DNA of 64,000 nucleotides from Planococcus sp. CPCC 101016. Its GTDB lineage: Bacteria > Bacillota > Bacilli > Bacillales_A > Planococcaceae. Of the stretch, positions 62,613-64,000 are shown in pieces. A program made the position numbers and the translations under genes. How positions within the stretch are numbered: position 1 is the first letter of the stretch; every line of letters starts with the position of its first letter. The stretch spans positions 2,404,043-2,468,042 of the forward strand of contig NZ_VOHB01000002.1 in NCBI RefSeq assembly GCF_007859295.1, in the 5' to 3' direction. The notes under the pieces are model-generated. The model saw only the letters and a program-made list of their open reading frames with translations. It was not told the origin of the DNA and did no database searches.

Positions 62613-62710
62613 TCTGCAAATAAATCTTGCTTTTCTGCAAACAAATATCCTGATTCCGCAAATAAAATCCGCATTCTGCAAATAAACAACGATATCCTGC
62701 AAACAAACCC
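62613..62710. repeat. Tandem ~21-bp repeat array (five CTGCAAAYAAA units)
   Basis: Five units begin CTGCAAATAAA, CTGCAAACAAA, CCGCAAATAAA, CTGCAAATAAA and CTGCAAACAAA, spaced 20-21 bp, with less conserved filler between. Read on the minus strand the period gives a spurious 7-residue peptide repeat (LFAExxx). A further CCGCAAAT lies at 63968. Not CRISPR: units are short and spacers are only ~10 bp. Confidence 0.8.
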
Positions 62711-62861
62711 GAAATCACTCCTGCTCTTTCCTAAAAAATGCTTGACGAAGAAACTGCCAAGTTCTACACTTAGCTTAAAGTAGCATTATTTGGATAAACC
62801 GCATGACATTTGCAGGAGACTCTCTTAATCTTGGGAGCTGCACAAAAGTGGGAGAAACTCG

Positions 62862-63014
62862 ATGAGAGAAAAAAAGAAGAAAAAACATAGCGAGGTCGAC
62901 GATTTTTTTAAGGAAATCAGCTTCGGAGTTGTTGTTGAAATTTTAGTATCTATCGTATGGAATATTTTAATGTTCATTCCACGATCACTGATTCGTCTTT
63001 TTAGCAGTTTTTGA
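62862..63014 (+). CDS. 50-aa cationic single-pass membrane mini-protein
   Basis: The ATG at 62862 has GGGAG 7 nt upstream and the frame closes with TGA at 63012-63014. The protein has a highly basic start (MREKKKKKHSE), a short acidic link (VDDFFKE) and one hydrophobic helix (about residues 19-42) ending in an Arg-containing tail (IPRSLIRLFSSF). A terminator follows 12 nt later. I do not recognise the family. Architecture fits small membrane regulators, but no function can be assigned. Confidence 0.6.
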   Translation: MREKKKKKHSEVDDFFKEISFGVVVEILVSIVWNILMFIPRSLIRLFSSF

Positions 63015-63026
63015 TTTAGCCCTAAA

Positions 63027-63060
63027 AAATCCCCGCAGCCTATAAAGGCTGCGGGGATTT
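63027..63060. terminator. Terminator between the mini-protein gene and the rsbR-like gene
   Basis: AAATCCCCGCAGCC and GGCTGCGGGGATTT form a 14-bp stem around TATAAA; usable in both directions. Confidence 0.9.
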
Positions 63061-63074
63061 CTTCTTGTATTTGG

Positions 63075-63917
63075 TTAGACTAAATGGACTCTGTTTTGCT
63101 TGAGTGCTTGAGCGAGTGTATTATACACTTCAATATCGATAAACTTGATGCCCAATTGCACAGCAGTCTGGGCAATAACAGGGCTTATGCCTGATAAAGC
63201 TACTTGGACGCCGATTATTTCCAGTCCTTTGATCAACTGAAAAACCTGTTGGGCAACCATCGTATCTATAAGAGGAACACCGGATAAATCAATGAACAAT
63301 TTCTCTAGATTATGCTTGGAGCTTTGTGCCAACGCTTTTTCGAACATGATTTCTGCACGATGCGGGGTGATTTCCCCGATCAATGGCAGCATGCCGGTTT
63401 TTTTAGCCAGTAAAATTACCGGTGCACTCATTTCCACGATCATCTGCTGCTGTGAATTCATCCGTTTCTCCGCAGCTTTCGAGTTTTTATCTGTAAACTC
63501 CACAATGACTTTGCTGATGGTATCTACTACTGCCTTTGTCCATGCAACCAATGTTTCGTTGCTCACTTGTTCTTTATGGCTTAAAGCATAGTCTCCGATT
63601 TGTTCGAGGTACTGTTGCTGCGTCCGGAAAAACTCGCCAATGACTTCCACAATCGGCGTGTCCAGATGGGCATCGTCTTTTGCGATTGTTTCTATCCAAT
63701 CCTGAAAATCCGTTACGAATTCGTGTTGGTCTTTTTGAAACATGGCACAAAAACGTAGATGAAACTCGTGATTCTGTTTTTTCAACAAGGCGACTTTGTT
63801 AGGATCGGTCGATCCGTAGACTCCTGCTTTGCTTTTGTCTAAAGAACTATACCATTGTTCAGTCATGTCCCATGTTCGTGCGCTTAAGTGTTCAAATAAA
63901 TCCTGATCTTTCAACAT
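63075..63917 (-). CDS. RsbR-family stressosome co-antagonist (STAS domain)
   Basis: The product is 280 aa. A variable N-terminal helical (non-heme-globin-like) sensor domain (about 1-150) is followed by a helical linker and a C-terminal STAS domain. RsbR proteins build the stressosome with RsbS and control sigma-B through RsbT. The second phosphorylation site is kept (GVPLIDTMVAQQ). At the first site the usual Thr is Pro, with a Thr one residue earlier (GEITPHRAE against GTIDTERA). No ribosome site is visible before the ATG at 63917, which directly follows an in-frame TAA. Confidence 0.85.
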   Translation of the reverse strand: MLKDQDLFEHLSARTWDMTEQWYSSLDKSKAGVYGSTDPNKVALLKKQNHEFHLRFCAMFQKDQHEFVTDFQDWIETIAKDDAHLDTPIVEVIGEFFRTQQQYLEQIGDYALSHKEQVSNETLVAWTKAVVDTISKVIVEFTDKNSKAAEKRMNSQQQMIVEMSAPVILLAKKTGMLPLIGEITPHRAEIMFEKALAQSSKHNLEKLFIDLSGVPLIDTMVAQQVFQLIKGLEIIGVQVALSGISPVIAQTAVQLGIKFIDIEVYNTLAQALKQNRVHLV

Positions 63918-64000
63918 TTAATAGCTATTGCAACAAATCGGAAACCAAGATTTACAGAGTCTAAATTCCGCAAATTTCCCATCCCATTCGGCAATAGCTT

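Noticed and set aside
62462..62689. Minus-strand open frame of 75 codons with LFAE repeats
   Set aside because: It is the translation of the 21-bp intergenic array and runs antisense into the rpsD terminator and 3' end; no ribosome site, and the peptide repeat is just the DNA period.
62613..62710. CRISPR array
   Set aside because: Units are about 11 bp with ~10-bp fillers, imperfect, and no cas genes are near.

Overview
The window is a gene-dense piece of a low-to-moderate GC Firmicutes (Bacillales) chromosome. Gene content and order follow the Bacillus subtilis arc that runs from infC-rpmI-rplT through thrS, dnaI-dnaB-nrdR, speD/gapB, coaE-mutM-polA, phoR-phoP, mdh-icd-citZ, pyk-pfkA, accA-accD and dnaE to ytkL, ald, ytxK-tpx-yteJ-sppA, thiI-iscS, ezrA, hisJ, ytsP and rpsD. 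Protein sequences, an hflK/hflC pair, and an ATP-grasp enzyme resembling D-aspartate ligases of interpeptide-bridge synthesis point to the Planococcaceae (Planococcus-like). That family assignment is inference. No rRNA, tRNA, IS element, prophage or CRISPR array was seen.

Layout. 1-5560: dUTPase fragment, ysdB, ysdA, the infC-rpmI-rplT operon behind an L20-type leader, and thrS behind a Thr T-box. This part is studded with a family of ~115-bp hairpin repeats. 5560-16440: nrdR-dnaB-dnaI, speD with a long structured leader, gapB with a CcpN-type operator, polA-mutM-coaE, and hflK-hflC with a sigma-W-type promoter. 16600-24200: an ATP-grasp ligase joined to phoP-phoR, a MaoC-like protein, mdh, and citZ-icd, with an attenuator-like leader before citZ. 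24350-34300: pfkA-pyk-fxsA, a GntR regulator with accD-accA, and nrnA-dnaE. 34300-44700: ytpI, ytoI, ytkL, pepQ, ald, two universal stress proteins, a lipoprotein, and queCDE behind a preQ1-I riboswitch. 44800-64000: an NhaC-family antiporter behind a T-box with a Tyr (UAC) specifier, RDD and pentapeptide proteins, ytxK, tpx, sppA-yteJ (sigma-W-type promoter), rarD, an acyl-CoA ligase, thiI-iscS, ezrA, hisJ, msrC, a Met gamma-lyase-like enzyme, rpsD, a 50-residue membrane mini-protein and an RsbR-like stressosome protein.

How the parts fit. Central carbon genes dominate the middle: glycolysis (pfkA, pyk), gluconeogenesis (gapB), the TCA branch (citZ, icd, mdh) and fatty acid initiation (accAD). 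They carry readable local control: a cre-like site at citZ, a CcpN-type site at gapB, and a GntR/FadR-type palindrome ahead of gntR-accD-accA. A second theme is envelope stress. Three sites match TGAAAC-N16-CGTA exactly, upstream of ysdB, sppA-yteJ and hflK-hflC. The first two are known sigma-W targets in B. subtilis; the third suggests HflKC has joined that regulon here. A third theme is RNA-level control: L20 leader, Thr and Tyr T-boxes, preQ1-I, S4 leader, and candidate leaders for speD and citZ.

Most of the window is ordinary core genome. The points most worth a second look are the hairpin repeat family inside ribosomal and tRNA-synthetase transcripts, the sigma-W-type site at hflKC, the mutually exclusive hairpins in the citZ leader, the phoPR-linked ATP-grasp ligase, and a Tpx without its resolving cysteine.
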